The notes: generated by a model from the letters alone, not told the origin. A stretch of DNA of 64,000 bases from Acanthamoeba lenticulata (GCA_002179805.1 NAVB01000315.1:1-64000); one strand, 5' to 3'. Positions 11,662 to 22,752 are shown, counted from the first letter of the stretch. A program made the numbers and translations.

Positions 11662-12197
11662 TGTTGTTTTGGTTTGGTGTGGGGGAGCTTCTCTTTTTAT
11701 TGCGCTTGCTTGGCGGCGGTTGGAGCAAAATGTGTCGTTCTTGATTGGTCAGAAAGGTGCACTTCTGGCGACTTTTCAAAAATGGCTTAACGGCGATACA
11801 AGTCGCGCAATGCAATGTCTCGGCTTGTCTGTTCAACCTTCGGTGAGAGCATCACCTAGAGGTTGTCCGTTTCTTGTGGTCGCATGACTCGACTGAGTGT
11901 GCTCGCGGATGTTCCTGTGACCACAGCAAACTGCGGTTTCCCATACCTGCTGTGGTGATGTTGGTGATCTCTTTATTGGGGTCAGTTTTGCCACAACACT
12001 ACTCGCAGTACACCACACGTACAAACACTTCACGCATCGGACGGCAACGCTCGTGTGCAAGGTCTTGCGACAAGAAACAACAAGATTGGAGGTAGTTTGA
12101 AAAGCCATTTTACTGTTCAAGCGAACAAGACATCCCAATATAAATAAAAGTATATAACTTGAAGAGGTGGGCCGTTATCGGCCAGAGGAGGTGCAAC
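11662..12197. other. Intergenic region, promoter of the aldo/keto reductase
   Basis: About 536 nt between the AKR start and the lectin stop, both on the minus strand. No frame shows coding features or homology that I recognise. A few imperfect CCACAGC/GCTGTGG repeats lie near 11920-11965. Confidence 0.5.
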
Positions 12198-13466
12198 TTA
12201 GTTGCAGGTGAGGGCCGAGACGGTGACCGAGGGCAGAGCGATGGAGCTGGCGCTGGTGGTAGCGGCAACGAGGCCGGCACCCTGCGAGGCGCCCACCTGG
12301 ATGGGGCCGTAGGCCGTGGAGAGGGTGAAGGTGTTGGCGTCCTTGCGGTTGAGCTCCCAGAACTGGGAGATCGACACGCCCGAGGCGAAGCCGAACTGGA
12401 CCTGGCCACCGGTGACGGCCTTGGAGCCGGTGTTGGTGACGGTCACGTCGAAGATCTGGTTGAAACCGTTGGCATCGGTCCACTGGCCGCCAGAGGCAGC
12501 CGAGCGGGCGACGACGGCGACGCTCAGGCTGCAGCCGGCAGGGGCAGCGCTGGGCTGGGGCGTGGCGACGATGGTCGAGGGCGAGGGCGAAGCGGGGGCC
12601 GACGAGGGAGCTGACGACGGGGCGACGCTGGGCGAGCCGGGGCACGAGGTGGACTGGACCTTGACCACAGGCGCGGCGACGGCCTGACCAGCCTTGGACT
12701 TGATGATGATGCCAGCGCCCTGCGAGGCACCGACCTGGATGGCGCCCCACGGGGTGGGCACAACGTAGACGTTGGAGTTGGCCTGAGCCTGGAGGTTCCA
12801 GAACTGGTAGACCGAGGCGCCAGCGGCGACGTCGATGGTGAGCTGCACGCCGGTGACGGGCGCGTTGCCGGAGGCCTTGATGGTCAGATCGTAGATCTGG
12901 AACTGGCTGTCGCCCTCAGTCCACACGCCGCCAGAGGCAGCCGAGCGGGCAACGGACTCCACGGTGGCCTGGCAGCCGCTGGGCTGGGGCGTGGCGACGA
13001 CGGTCGAGGGCGAGGGCGAGGCGGCGGCGGGCGAAGCCGAGGCCGACGGGGCGGCAGGCGAGGCCGAGGCCGACGGGGCAGCGGGCGAGGCCGAAGCGGC
13101 AGAGCCGCAGTTGGCGGTGGCGACGGTGATGGTGGCCTGGGTCTTGGACTTGATGATGTAACCGAACTGGTAGTTGGCGCCAGCGGCGATGCCACCACCC
13201 TGGATGATGTAGTCGGGCAGAGCCCAGAGGCCGGTCTTCTCCTGGTTGATGTTCCACACCTGGTCAAAGGCGGCGCCGGTGATCGAGAGCTCGACCGACT
13301 TGACGGCCTCCGAGCCCGTGTTGGTCAGGGTCACGCTCCACTGGGACATGTCCTGGCCGTTGGTGGTCCACGCGCTTCCGAGCGTCTGAGTGACGCTCAC
13401 CTTGCAGTCAGCCGACGCGAGGGCCAGCAGGCAGGCCATGACGGCCAGAGCAAAGAAGAACTTCAT
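12198..13466 (-). CDS. Secreted lectin with three CBM49 cellulose-binding domains (Luke-type cyst-wall protein)
   Basis: Intronless, 422 residues. The start MKFFFALAVMACLLALASA (13466) is a signal peptide; an upstream in-frame extension has no signal and was not used. Three beta-jelly-roll domains follow: DCKVSVTQTLGSAWTTNGQ to about residue 110, CQATVESVARSAASGGVW to about 265, and CSLSVAVVARSAASGGQW to the end. Each has the strand pattern WSVTLTNTGSEAV or its equivalent and the conserved aromatic positions (VWNIN, QFWNLQ, QFWELN). Ser/Pro/Ala linkers separate them. In Acanthamoeba, abundant cyst-wall lectins named Luke carry two or three CBM49 domains and bind cellulose; this architecture matches the three-domain form. 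Expression during encystation is expected from the family, not shown here. Confidence 0.88.
   Translation of the reverse strand: MKFFFALAVMACLLALASADCKVSVTQTLGSAWTTNGQDMSQWSVTLTNTGSEAVKSVELSITGAAFDQVWNINQEKTGLWALPDYIIQGGGIAAGANYQFGYIIKSKTQATITVATANCGSAASASPAAPSASASPAAPSASASPAAASPSPSTVVATPQPSGCQATVESVARSAASGGVWTEGDSQFQIYDLTIKASGNAPVTGVQLTIDVAAGASVYQFWNLQAQANSNVYVVPTPWGAIQVGASQGAGIIIKSKAGQAVAAPVVKVQSTSCPGSPSVAPSSAPSSAPASPSPSTIVATPQPSAAPAGCSLSVAVVARSAASGGQWTDANGFNQIFDVTVTNTGSKAVTGGQVQFGFASGVSISQFWELNRKDANTFTLSTAYGPIQVGASQGAGLVAATTSASSIALPSVTVSALTCN
13017..13102 (-). repeat. 27-nt minisatellite in a lectin linker
   Basis: About three near-identical 27-nt units encode SASASPAAP-type repeats in the linker between CBM49 domains 1 and 2. 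The unit keeps the reading frame, so copy-number change would alter linker length without breaking the protein. Confidence 0.75.
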
Positions 13467-13857
13467 GGTGAGTCTTGTTGATGAGGTCGAGGTTGTTGTG
13501 TTTGATGCTTTACAGGGCCAACGTGCTTGGGTCTTTATACCTGCTCCCAATACTCCGATCAGGGCTTTCAAGCGGAGCTCTCCCCATGACTCTTCACCAC
13601 CAATCTCGATGGTAGATTGGATTTTGTCGACATCCCAGGTGACCTGCTTGGCCATTGGCTCAAACTTTTTGATAAAACAGGATTCCATTTGGATTTCACA
13701 GGTGAATTTAAGGCAAGCAGAAAGCCGGCTGATGAATGTAGAGAATGGTCGGATATGTGTGATGATCTGTCGCTCCTGTACGCTCTATCCCGCGTGTGAT
13801 GCTCTTCTTTGCCGACTTGTGGGATGATGGTGTGTGCCAATCATAGCTGCTGGCGCT
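13467..13857. other. Intergenic region, promoter of the CBM49 lectin
   Basis: 391 nt between the lectin start and the RPC3 stop. An AT-richer stretch lies around 13600-13740. No gene or clear repeat was seen; encystation control elements would be expected here but were not identified. Confidence 0.45.
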
Positions 13858-16256
13858 CTATTCCTCCTTCTTGTCGCGGCCAAAGTCGGTGAGGACCATG
13901 AGCGAGTTGTCCAGGTGGAGGATGGCCTGCTCGAGCCGGTCGATCACGCGCGCGGCGTCGCGTTCGGTCAGCGGCTTGGCCCGTTCCAGGTCCTGCGAGA
14001 AGGCCTCCTCGTGGTGCAGCCGCTGCCTCATCTTTCGCAGCACCGCGTGCATCTCGTCCACCACCTGATCATGCATCATCATCATCATTGTCATCAACAT
14101 TGTCATCAAGATGGTGCACATTGATGAAAAAGATGATGGTGAGATCAAAGAAGTAGATGACGTACATGGCGCTTGACCTGCTCCATGCGGACGGACCAGA
14201 GGTAGAAGGTGCGCGTGGGCGCGTGATCGGCCGTGCGAGGCACCTCCTGGAGGTGCACAAACTCGGCAGCCAGCATCTTGTACAGCCGCTCGCGCGTCTC
14301 TGTCAACGAGATCAGCGCCAAGTCTGAGATCTGTGCGTGCGGAGCCCGTCTCGTCAGTCGTTGCCCATCAAGGCCAAGCTGTAGAACAGCAAAGGAAAAG
14401 GACGAGGAGGAGAACAGACCCCCTTCTGCTCGAGTTGCTTCTTCATGCGGAGAAGACGGAAAATGCGGAGGCTGAGGTCGCCGAATCGCTGCTGCACGAC
14501 AGACTCGATCACCTTGGCCTGCAGGAACTCGCTCAGGCCCATCAACGCTGCACGCCCCACGCGCATCTGAGTGAGTTTTGTTGCGCGTGCGTTGCGTTGC
14601 GCAATGGGTCGTACAGATGACAAATGACTGCGGCTCGACCTCGCTGACCTTCCTCAGGATTGAGCCATCGGCCGCCTGTACGCGCACCATCATCACCATT
14701 ATCAAAGACTGATGAGCACCAAGTCCCTTGTGGCCTTGAGGCTGCTGGAAGGAAAAAAAGTCGCATGTACCATGACGTTGAGGTATTGCAGGATCGAGTG
14801 CTCGTTGTCGTGCGGGCGCTCCGCCAGCACGTTCTGGGTCGTGATCATATCTGTGTGTCACGCCCCGCCAGGCTCAGGGTCAGGACGACCTGTACCTCTT
14901 TAAGCAGGCTGTGGTGGCGGCGGTGGTGGTGGTGGGCGCACTCGAGTCGCGGTCGGTGAGGGACATGGTGGGCTCGGCCAGCTGCAGCATGATCCGCAGG
15001 TAGACGCCCGCCGTGGCGTCGATCTTCTCCGTCACCATTTCCACCATCGCCTGCTCGTCATAACGACCGAGCTTAGTCCCGAGTGCGTGCGTAATTCTAT
15101 GCGGCCGCCACGAGTTCGCACGCGACGTGGGGACGCACCTCGGACCGGAAGTGAATGTTGAAGCGCTCGGGGTTGACGCACCAGTAGACGTCGCTCGATC
15201 CCGCGCCGCTCGGGCCGTAGGAGGCCTCCTGCGCGTGCAGCCGCTTGGTGGCCGGGTCCTCCCCTCTCGCAGCCGCGCTCTTGCGCTTCTGCACACACGA
15301 AAACACGAAGAGAGCCTTTCAGTAAGAAAGAGAACGGGCCGTCATCGCCAAGACTTGTTGGCAAGTCGTGCCTTGGCCCGGGCCTCCCCTCGGTAGCCCT
15401 CGCTCAGGTTGCTGGCTCGGCTGGTGATGCCGTAGCCGTCGTCGTCATCGCCGTCCTCGTCGTCTCCGCCACGGGCGCGCCGAGCGGCCTTGAGCTGCAG
15501 CGTCACCTCAGCCGCAGCCTGCGGCTCGGGCGCTTCCGGCACGCGCACGACAAAGCGCTGCCTGGAGTCGTCGTCGTCAGCGTACATCAGCCAAGGCCAG
15601 GACAAGCAGAATACGAGAGGAGGACCTGATGAGGGCGGCTAGCGTGGCCTCGGAGAGCTCGGCGCCGGCCGACTGAGAGGCGCGCTCGATGATTTGGGCC
15701 TGCGTAAGGCGCCCGTGCTCCAGCAGGACCTGCACCATGAGCTGGCCCTGAAGCGTCCGCCCTTGCGTGAGCGAAGAGCTCTCGAGCCTGATGATAGAGA
15801 TGAAGAGGTGGGCAGCACCTCATCTCCAAATCGCTGCTTGGCGGCGAGAAGAAAGCGCGGGAAGCGGATGCGGAGGATCATGAGGTGCACATTGGCCTGG
15901 TAGAAGGTTTGGATCTTCCTCTGCTGCTCTACAGAGGAGGGCCGAGGCTCCTCGGAAGACTCGTACTCCTCGATGAAGGAGACGAGGTTGTGTTGAATGA
16001 GGATGAGCAGGCTGTTCTTGACCTGCATGTAGTCCAGCTGGGCGAGCTGCATGATCTCCTCCAGCATCAAGCGGTCTCGAAGGACCAAAGTGCCGGCCAC
16101 TTTCTGCAGGGGCCGATCAGAGTGTTGCATTTTGTGGTGAAAAACATGCTTTAGTAAATTTTGAAAAATAATCTGATAGAGGAAGCGTGAGCGAACCCCA
16201 ATAACATCGCCAAAGTGATCCGTGACGACATCGATGGCCAAGTGTGCCCTATCCAT
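13858..16256 (-). CDS. POLR3C: DNA-directed RNA polymerase III subunit RPC3 (RPC82/POLR3C)
   Basis: Subunit of the RPC3-RPC6-RPC7 subcomplex that opens promoters for tRNA, 5S and other Pol III transcripts in the nucleus. The start MDRAHLAIDVVTDHFGDVIG (16256) matches the family N-terminus. The next exon gives TLVLRDRLMLEEIMQLAQLD and VKNSLLILIQHNLVSFIEEY (winged helix 1). Later exons show MILRIRFPRFLLAAKQRFGD and QGQLMVQVLLEHGRLTQAQI. The diagnostic block DLALISLTETRERLYKMLAA, then FVHLQEVPRTADHAPTRTFY, lies near 14190-14330. The C-terminal coiled coil (DEMHAVLRKMRQRLHHEEAF) ends at 13858. At least six introns, two of them holding CAT/GAT-rich runs. The start is only 140 nt from the divergent F-box gene. 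Confidence 0.92.
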
Positions 16257-16396
16257 CTGATCGTCAGCCCAATCAAGAATTGATTAATCGTTCTTATTTG
16301 ATTCGTTCCCGCAAATTTCCAAAAAGGAAAAGCCTGTTTTTATTGTGCCTGAAAATAGCAAAAGAAATACAGAGATCAAGCCACACGCGATCTCAC

Positions 16397-18580
16397 ATGC
16401 TGTTGGAGTTGCCTCGTGAGGTGCGCTCTTGAACACTATCGATTGTCTATTTCTTTTCTGACTTTGTAGAGCGCTTTATCTTTTGGGAAGAAAGGTGGTT
16501 GGGCTGGTGCTGCTCCTTGTAGGAAACGAGGACGTGGTACACTTTGGCCAGACCTGCTCGCGTGCCCTGAGCGCGGCGAGTGACGACTTTTTGTGGAGGC
16601 AGCGCGCCCGCCGTTACCTTCCCGAGTGGATCCCGCCGCACGGCGCCCCAGTCGTACGACCGCAGGGCCCTTGATCCGGCGGTGCCTCTGAGCTTGTGCA
16701 CTGAAGCACAACTATTCATCGCGACAGGATGCCGGCCAGTGGCAGCGGTACTACCGCGAGCGGTGGGCGCTCCGGCAGCGATGGCGCAGCGGGCAGTTGA
16801 CTTCGCGCTTCATTCTCGAGGGCCACTCGAGCGCCGTGCGTGCAGTCCACCTCGTGCCCGGTTCGCAGCTCTCGCTTCCTTTCTTCTTCCTCACCACCAT
16901 CATCATTGTCTTCATCAACTGATCGTGGCGCGTGGCTCCAGGCCTGAGGGGGAAAGGGACTACGGAGCGTGGTGTGCTGGTGACGGCCTCCGAGACCGAG
17001 GTAATGCTGTGGGATATGGCCGACGGCCGCTACATCACGTCCCGCTACCACTCGACCTCATCCCGAGGTGCTACTCTGGCCCGCACACGCCGCAAGCAGT
17101 CCTGCGGCTGACGCGCGCCGCGCGCCCGGCGGGCTGCTCTGGCCAGTTCGGGACACGCAGGCGGCCGAGTCGGCCGGTCTTCTGGCCCTGCTTGACGCGC
17201 AGTCGCTGCATCTGTGGGACGTGGCGCGCTCGGTCCGCCTGGCCTCCATCGCCGCGCCGCATGGGTCACGTCTCTCGCGGTTCGTGTGCGTCGATGACGC
17301 GCACTACATCGCGGTGGCCATGCGAGACGAGGTGATGCTGGTCGCCTGCCGCGGAGAGCAGGTCACGTTTGACCGGTGGCGCTGCTCGCTCGCGCCCTCT
17401 TACGTCCGCCCCTTCAAGGACAACACTGATGACGAGGGTGACGACGACGACGATGACGACAAAGACCACGACGAAGGCGAGGATGCCGACTTTGTCCACT
17501 TGTGTCGATCGGGGTAGGTCGAGCAGTGGCGCGGAGCAGGCCTCCAGGCCGGGCATCTTACAAATGATCCGGTGGGTGGCGCACAGGGACGCCGGTGCGC
17601 TGTGGGTCGTGTGCGCGCACTCGAACGGGAGTATCAGCGTGTGGACCAGCCTCGGCCAGCTACGCTTTCGGTTGGCGCCTGCCTTCCACCCGTACCACCC
17701 ATCCCACACAAGCCCATAAACTGATCCACTCGTTTCGCTCGGCCGCCAGGATGGACAGTCCCACGGCCAGCCACATATTGTGCTGTGATGCCGTGACCAT
17801 CGGGGCGCGGTCCATCGTTGTCACCGGGTGCGACCAGCCCCCGGCCGTGTTGCATCCGGAACATCGACGCTCGTCGTGTGCTCATCATGATGCCCCATGG
17901 CGACACACAGAGGCCAAGATGGCGTGATTCACGTCTTTGATGTGGCTCAAGGCGGGCACCTGCAGTCCCTGCACGGCCACGAGGACGTTGTCATGTGCCT
18001 GCACGCCAACGAAACCGGCTACATCGTGTCTGGCTCTCGGTATTACAACTCCCCTGCTGCCTTGGACTAGTCCTTGTTTCCGCTCACGCTCGTATGATCG
18101 TCAATAAAATCAACAGCGACAGAACGGCACAGCTGTGGCGCCTGTCCGACGACGGCCGGAGCTGGTTGCCCGCGCACCTGCTCGGTGGCCACCACGGGAT
18201 GGTGACGCTCCCTCTGCCCTCAGAACCCCTCTTGCCTGTGGGCTGCGTGACCAACATCGTGACCGTTGCGGCGGCCACACTCACGCGCAGGTGCTTGCGG
18301 TGGCGGGCGACTACGGACGGTTGGCGACGAGCGGTCGGGACGCCGTCACCAAGCTGTGGGACGTCCGGAGCGGTATGACTTTCTATCTGGGATGACCCTT
18401 TTCAAGTCCACTACAAGAGTCGGCGGGTTGTTCACCTCGCTCGCTTCGTGGACGAGTGCAGGTGAGTGTCTGGACTCGTTCACAGATCACATGAACAGTG
18501 TGACTGTATTGCGTGTGGATGACACGTGTCTCATGAGCGGATCAGCTGATTGGACAGTGGTGGTCTACTGCTTCGACTGA
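16397..18580 (+). CDS. F-box and WD40-repeat protein
   Basis: Likely substrate receptor of an SCF ubiquitin ligase. Exon 1 encodes MLLELPREV. Removing an intron of about 76 nt (near 16417-16492) joins it to VGLVLLLVGNEDVVHFGQTC, giving a normal F-box that continues ALSAASDDFLWRQRARRYLP. WD40 units follow: LEGHSSAVRAVHLVPG, TASETEVMLWDMADGRY, GLLALLDAQSLHLWDVARS, GVIHVFDVAQGGHLQSLHGH with EDVVMCLHANETGYIVSGS, AQLWRLSDDG, LATSGRDAVTKLWDVRSG, and a last blade SGSADWTVVVYCFD at the stop. An acidic insert (DDEGDDDDDDDKDHDEGEDA) sits near 17430-17490. About seven introns are inferred and not all junctions are fixed. The substrate is unknown. Confidence 0.83.
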
Positions 18581-18762
18581 TCTGCCTTTTCAAGAAGAAG
18601 AACCACATCTCTCTCAACAGTTTCGACCGACCGGTGTGTTGGCCTCACCCCCTGTGAAGACTGGATTGGTCATTGCAGCAAGGTCAACAGAAAAAAAGAA
18701 GAAAGTTTTTTGTTTTTTGTTTTTTTTGTTTTTTTTTTCAAATTATCTACGAAGCAAAAGCG
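18581..18762 (+). promoter_or_regulatory. Upstream region of the Zn2Cys6 gene with poly-A/poly-T runs
   Basis: Contains A-rich then T-rich homopolymer tracts (about 18690-18740) just ahead of the start codon at 18763. A promoter role is inferred from position only. Confidence 0.35.
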
Positions 18763-20205
18763 ATGGAGGTGAGCATGTCGTTGAAGTTGAGCAAGTCGTG
18801 CTCTTCATGCCGTATTGTGCACTTAGCTTGCCATGGGTTCGTTGCTATGCTGCTACTGACTTTCGTTTTCATTATGAAGAAAAGAAGGAGTTGAATCCTA
18901 ACAAGAAGCTTGCCCCTCTTCTTCTTTTGGAACGAAAGTGGCCAGCCCTGCCAGCGGTGCGTGGCCACGGGGCAAGCCGACCAGTGCGTGTTCCTTCCAG
19001 CGCGCAAACGAGGCCGCCGGCCCAAAACTACGCTCGATGGCGTCGCCGACCCGCCACCCGCCAAGCGCCCTCAGCTCATGGCTCATAGCCCAGCCGTCCC
19101 TTCGTCCGGGCTTAAGCTGCAGCCCACAGCGCTCGTGCCCGTGTTGCCCCGACTGTCGACTACGACGACAACGACCACCACGACAGCCGGCAGGACCTCG
19201 CCGGGCAACCACATCTATCACCACAGGGGCGCCGTCGAGCAGGTCGTCGCCCAGCTGGCCGAGCAGCTGAGCGACGTGCACACGAGCCTGCGGCGGCTCG
19301 ACGACCGACACCGCAAGCTCAAGCGCCGCTTGGACGACGTCGAAACCGAAAACCAATGGCTCCGTGAAATGCTGCTCCAGCGCGATGCGGCCACCCTGCG
19401 GAGCTCGACGCGGCTCGCCCAGGGACCGTTTTCCCAGCCCCTGGACTCACGCCGCTGCCGCAGCGGCGAGCTCTCGCCTCGGCTGCGTGCGGCCGTGCAG
19501 GTGCTGCCCTTCCTGGCGGACTACGATCTGCGCGCAGCCGACGTGGCAATCGACTTTGGGTACAAAAGCGCTGTCGAGGAACTGCTATCTCTCAGGGAGC
19601 TCACTGGCCAATGTGTGCCATTGGACAGAAAGCCCTTTGCTGCCTGCGTGACACAGGAGAACGAGATGGCCTGCTGGCCGCGCTTCACCTACGTCTCGCC
19701 ACAGTACTGCGCCCTGTTTGGCTTCACAGAGGCCGAGCTGGGCCAGACCGACCTCGAGGCCGTGTCCGATGCCGAGGACGAGGTCTCGTGCCAAGTGGTG
19801 CACCAATATGCGCAGATGTGCTCGTCGCCGGTCGGCCCGGCCTTTGACGTGATCGCCCTCATGCGGGATCGCCAGGGCCGCACCCTGCGCGTCCGTGCAC
19901 GCTACCAGTTCTTGTTTTCGCAAGCCCAGCAGGTCAAGTGGTGGCTCCACAGCATCGAGCAAGTGCTCGGGTGGGTCGACGACACCAGCAGCAGGCCCAG
20001 CAATAGAAGCAGTCCAACGACAAGCAGCGACAACAACCAAGACCAATCTGCCCTGCCCGCTTCCTCGGCTTCCCCCTTGTGGCTGCCGAGCCAGGCGTCG
20101 AGCAGCAGCAGCAGCCCATGGGCTTTGGCCGACGAGATTGAAGGCCTTTCCTCTTCTGAGAACGATGACCTTGCCTCTCTCCTAGAGGCCTTGCGCGAGG
20201 ACTGA
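18763..20205 (+). CDS. Zn(II)2Cys6 binuclear-cluster transcription factor with PAS-like domain
   Basis: Exon 1 (18763-18836) and exon 2 (from 18939) join across a 102-nt intron to make a complete cluster: CSSCRIVHLAC, then HGGQP, then CQRCVATGQADQC. The spacing C-x2-C-x6-C-x5-C-x2-C-x8-C fits the Gal4-type consensus. A basic segment, KRGRRPK, follows. A coiled coil (LAEQLSDVHTSLRRLDDRHR and LKRRLDDVETENQWLREMLL) would dimerise it. A PAS-like domain (FTYVSPQYCALFGFTEAELG to KWWLHSIEQVLGW) lies at roughly residues 270-390. Zn2Cys6 plus PAS is the layout of fungal ERT1/AcuK regulators of gluconeogenesis; shared function is only a possibility. Nuclear. The stop at 20205 is 22 nt from the convergent gene's stop. 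Confidence 0.86.
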
Positions 20206-20227
20206 GTAAAGAGTTGTTTGTCTCGCT

Positions 20228-21004
20228 TTATTGGCAAAGCGTCGAGTTGCAACCACTGAGACAAGAGAAGGCGCCGGTGGCGATGGGACGGAATACTTCG
20301 AGCTGGGCCTCAGTACAGGCGATGTCGTCAGGTTCGTTGTCGGTCAGGTTGGACTCGACCACGTTGAACTGGGCGTGGACGAGGTACAGGCCGCCACCGG
20401 ACGAGGTGGCCGTGTTGTTGACAATGAAGCTGCGGTAGGTGAACCCGGAGCTGTTCTCCAGGAAGACCGCGCCGCCAAGGATGGCGCTGCTGCCTGTAAT
20501 CCTCAGCGTGTCGAGGGTAAGCTGAGCGTTCTGGGCCAGGAAGGCGCCGCCGTTCCCCTCTGGCCGCCTGCAGTTGTTCACCACAAGGCCGATGAAGTCT
20601 GCGCTGGCCGACTGGATATTGAACCCAGGACTACCGCCACAGTCGATGGTGGCCGACTGAATCCCTTGTCCTGCGCTATTGTGGAGAAGAGTCAGCAAGA
20701 CCTGGCGTGGGTAGGGTGGAGGAAGCGGATACCTGATGATAAATGAGCCACCCATGAGGGTGAGGTTGGCGTTGCCTTGGCCACTGTAGCTTCCTGCGTA
20801 GAGGGCGATCTGGTGGCCGCCCGCAGCTAGAGCCTCTTGAATTGTTGAGAAAGGACACTCGAAGCTGCCGTTGCATGCCCCTCCACAGGTGGGCAGCTCG
20901 CAACCGCCAGGCTTGACCCAAATAGATTCGTCATTAGGGGATTGGGCCGCGCTGGGAAGGATCAAAGTGCAAAGCACGACCAAGATGAAGCAGGCTGAGT
21001 GCAT
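20228..21004 (-). CDS. Secreted beta-helix protein with Pmp-like GGA repeats
   Basis: The signal peptide MHSACFILVVLCTLILPSAA starts at 21004. A Cys-rich stretch (GGCELPTCGGACNGSFECPF) precedes STIQEALAAGGHQIALYAGS, the usual opening of parallel beta-helix proteins. Repeats such as NGGAFLAQNAQLTLDTLRIT, LGGAVFLENSSGFTYRSFI and SGGGLYLVHAQFNVVESNLT resemble the GGA(I/L/V)...N motifs of chlamydial polymorphic membrane proteins. The frame is open through 20676-20732, but that stretch has good splice sites (GTATCC to ACAATAG, 57 nt), and removing it joins FII-SAGQGIQSATIDC, so I treat it as an intron. About 240 residues when spliced. Function unknown; surface adhesion is one possibility. Confidence 0.75.
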   Translation of the reverse strand: MHSACFILVVLCTLILPSAAQSPNDESIWVKPGGCELPTCGGACNGSFECPFSTIQEALAAGGHQIALYAGSYSGQGNANLTLMGGSFIIRYPLPPPYPRQVLLTLLHNSAGQGIQSATIDCGGSPGFNIQSASADFIGLVVNNCRRPEGNGGAFLAQNAQLTLDTLRITGSSAILGGAVFLENSSGFTYRSFIVNNTATSSGGGLYLVHAQFNVVESNLTDNEPDDIACTEAQLEVFRPIATGAFSCLSGCNSTLCQ

Positions 21005-21216
21005 GATAGTGTGAGCTCAGCGGAGGCCTTTGTTGAATTAGGGGTGGACTCACGACTGGATGTTTGCAGCCCAGGATCAAACCATTTCCGGTGATTCTCG
21101 TTAAAGTCTTGTCAGTCACCCCAGGAATCTGAGCTGATCTTTCTTTGGGGCTAATTTCAATGTCTCTGTCAATGACGAGAAAATGTACAAAGCAAACCGT
21201 TTATTGGCTCAAGCAA

Positions 21217-22453
21217 TTACTGATGCAACAACTGCTTCATGTAGTCTGTCGCCGTTGTGGGGGTGATGTGTGGATACTTTTGGTGGTGGAACTCGTGGAA
21301 CGTCATCAGCCCTGTTATGTGTTGGCGAGATGAGGTTACTTTAGTGGTCACAGCACATGAGAGAAGAAGGGAAGGCCAGCGTACCAGAGACCATTCCCCA
21401 CTGGTACATGAGGCCCAAGTAGGACATCAAGTTGTTGGGCTCCTTGGCCTTCCTCTCCAGGATGGTTTCTTTGAGTTGATCCACCGTGCCCAGGCGCTCA
21501 ACAGTTACCTTGAGTGGGACACATCTGTAAGTTGCTACAAGGGCAAGCTAGCACAGACACCGCCGCACCTTCTGGCCGATCAAGCTCTCATAGATCTCCA
21601 CAAGCTCGTTGTACGACTTGGTGTCTGCGGCGACTGTGAAGTAGGTGTTGATGGTCGAAGGATCAAAGATCGTCTCCGCCACGTATCGTGCTGCGGTCAA
21701 CATTAAATCAAGTTTGTGAGTGTTACATCTCCACTTGACAAAGGCGAGCACAAGTACCGGTATCATCATAAGTGGTCATGTCCAGCTTCTGATTGCCATC
21801 GCCCCAGAAGGAGACCTTCTTGTTCTGGAAGTCGAATGTGTGCGCCCAGGGGCTGAACAGCACCTCGATGAAGACACCGTTGTTAATGAACGTGTAGGGC
21901 ACGCCCGACTGCTTCACCAGCTCCGCAAAGTGCTTTCTCATATTGCTCATTGGGTTCATTCCTGATTGCGATTGGTGATGAGCTGATTTATCAGAGAATG
22001 TGGAGCAGGCAGTTGTACCTTCGGGGATGAGCCTGTACTCAGCAGAGAAGTCGGACGGGACGAACCGCTTGACCCCTGTGGCCTTGCAAGCCTGGAGGAG
22101 GTTGGATTGACCCTCAATGATTACGTCATGGCCACCGATGACTGCCGAGATGACCACGTCCACGCCTTCGAGCGCCTTAGTGAGGAAGTCGGCGCTGGAA
22201 AGGTCGCCCTTGACGAAGGTGACGCGGTTGCCTCTGTTCCGCGCCATGTGGTGAGGCTTCTTTTCACGTTGTGACTGTTCAAGCACAAGGTTGGTGCGCA
22301 CCCAACGGAAGCGAGGTAGTCATCGTGGCCTTTGCGCACGAGCAGGTCAAGGTGCACGCTGGGATCCTTTGCCAACACTGAAGTAACGATCTTGCGGCCA
22401 AGCTGGCCGTTGGCGCCGGCCACAAACACTTTCTTCACTTGGGAGGTGGCCAT
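21217..22453 (-). CDS. NmrA-like / isoflavone-reductase-like NAD(P)-binding protein
   Basis: Atypical short-chain dehydrogenase fold. The N-terminus KVFVAGANGQLGRKIVTSVL carries the GxxGxxG dinucleotide loop. Further exons read VTFVKGDLSSADFLTKALEG, VDVVISAVIGGHDVIIEGQ, ACKATGVKRFVPSDFSAEYR, FAELVKQSGVPYTFINNGVF, VSFWGDGNQKLDMTTYDDTG, YVAETIFDPSTINTYFTVAA and, last, TFHEFHHQKYPHITPTTATD before the stop at 21217. At least six introns. Family members are either reductases or NADP redox sensors (fungal NmrA); lineage-specific expansion is usual. The start faces the 2OG-oxygenase gene across about 300 nt holding a TGACGTCA site. Confidence 0.86.
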
Positions 22454-22535
22454 GAGTAGGTTGCGTGAGTTGCTGTTGTGTTATGGCGTGAAAGAATGAA
22501 GTAGCGTCGGTTTTGTGTGGCTCACCCGCAACAAC

Positions 22536-22543
22536 TGACGTCA
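22536..22543. promoter_or_regulatory. TGACGTCA (CRE/bZIP-type) site in a divergent promoter
   Basis: Palindromic octamer followed by GCA, 83 nt upstream of the NmrA-like start (22453, minus) and 210 nt upstream of the 2OG-oxygenase start (22753, plus). Confidence 0.5.
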
Positions 22544-22752
22544 GCATGATCAGTAGCTTGCAATTGTGCGATTGGTCCAGCCTTCTGTCGACTGTCCAAA
22601 AACTGGTCAGCAACTCAAAAAAGGACATAAAGCTCCAGCCACTCACGCGGTTAGCTGAATCTGCGAAAAGAATTGCGCAACTGTTTCGTCAAAACTAAAA
22701 ATTTTGTAAAAGAAATGAAAAAGATAAAAGTCCCCAACAACGTTCTGTGCGA

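Noticed and set aside
20934..21119. 61-codon frame upstream of the beta-helix gene
   Set aside because: No signal, no homology; overlaps the beta-helix signal peptide in another frame.
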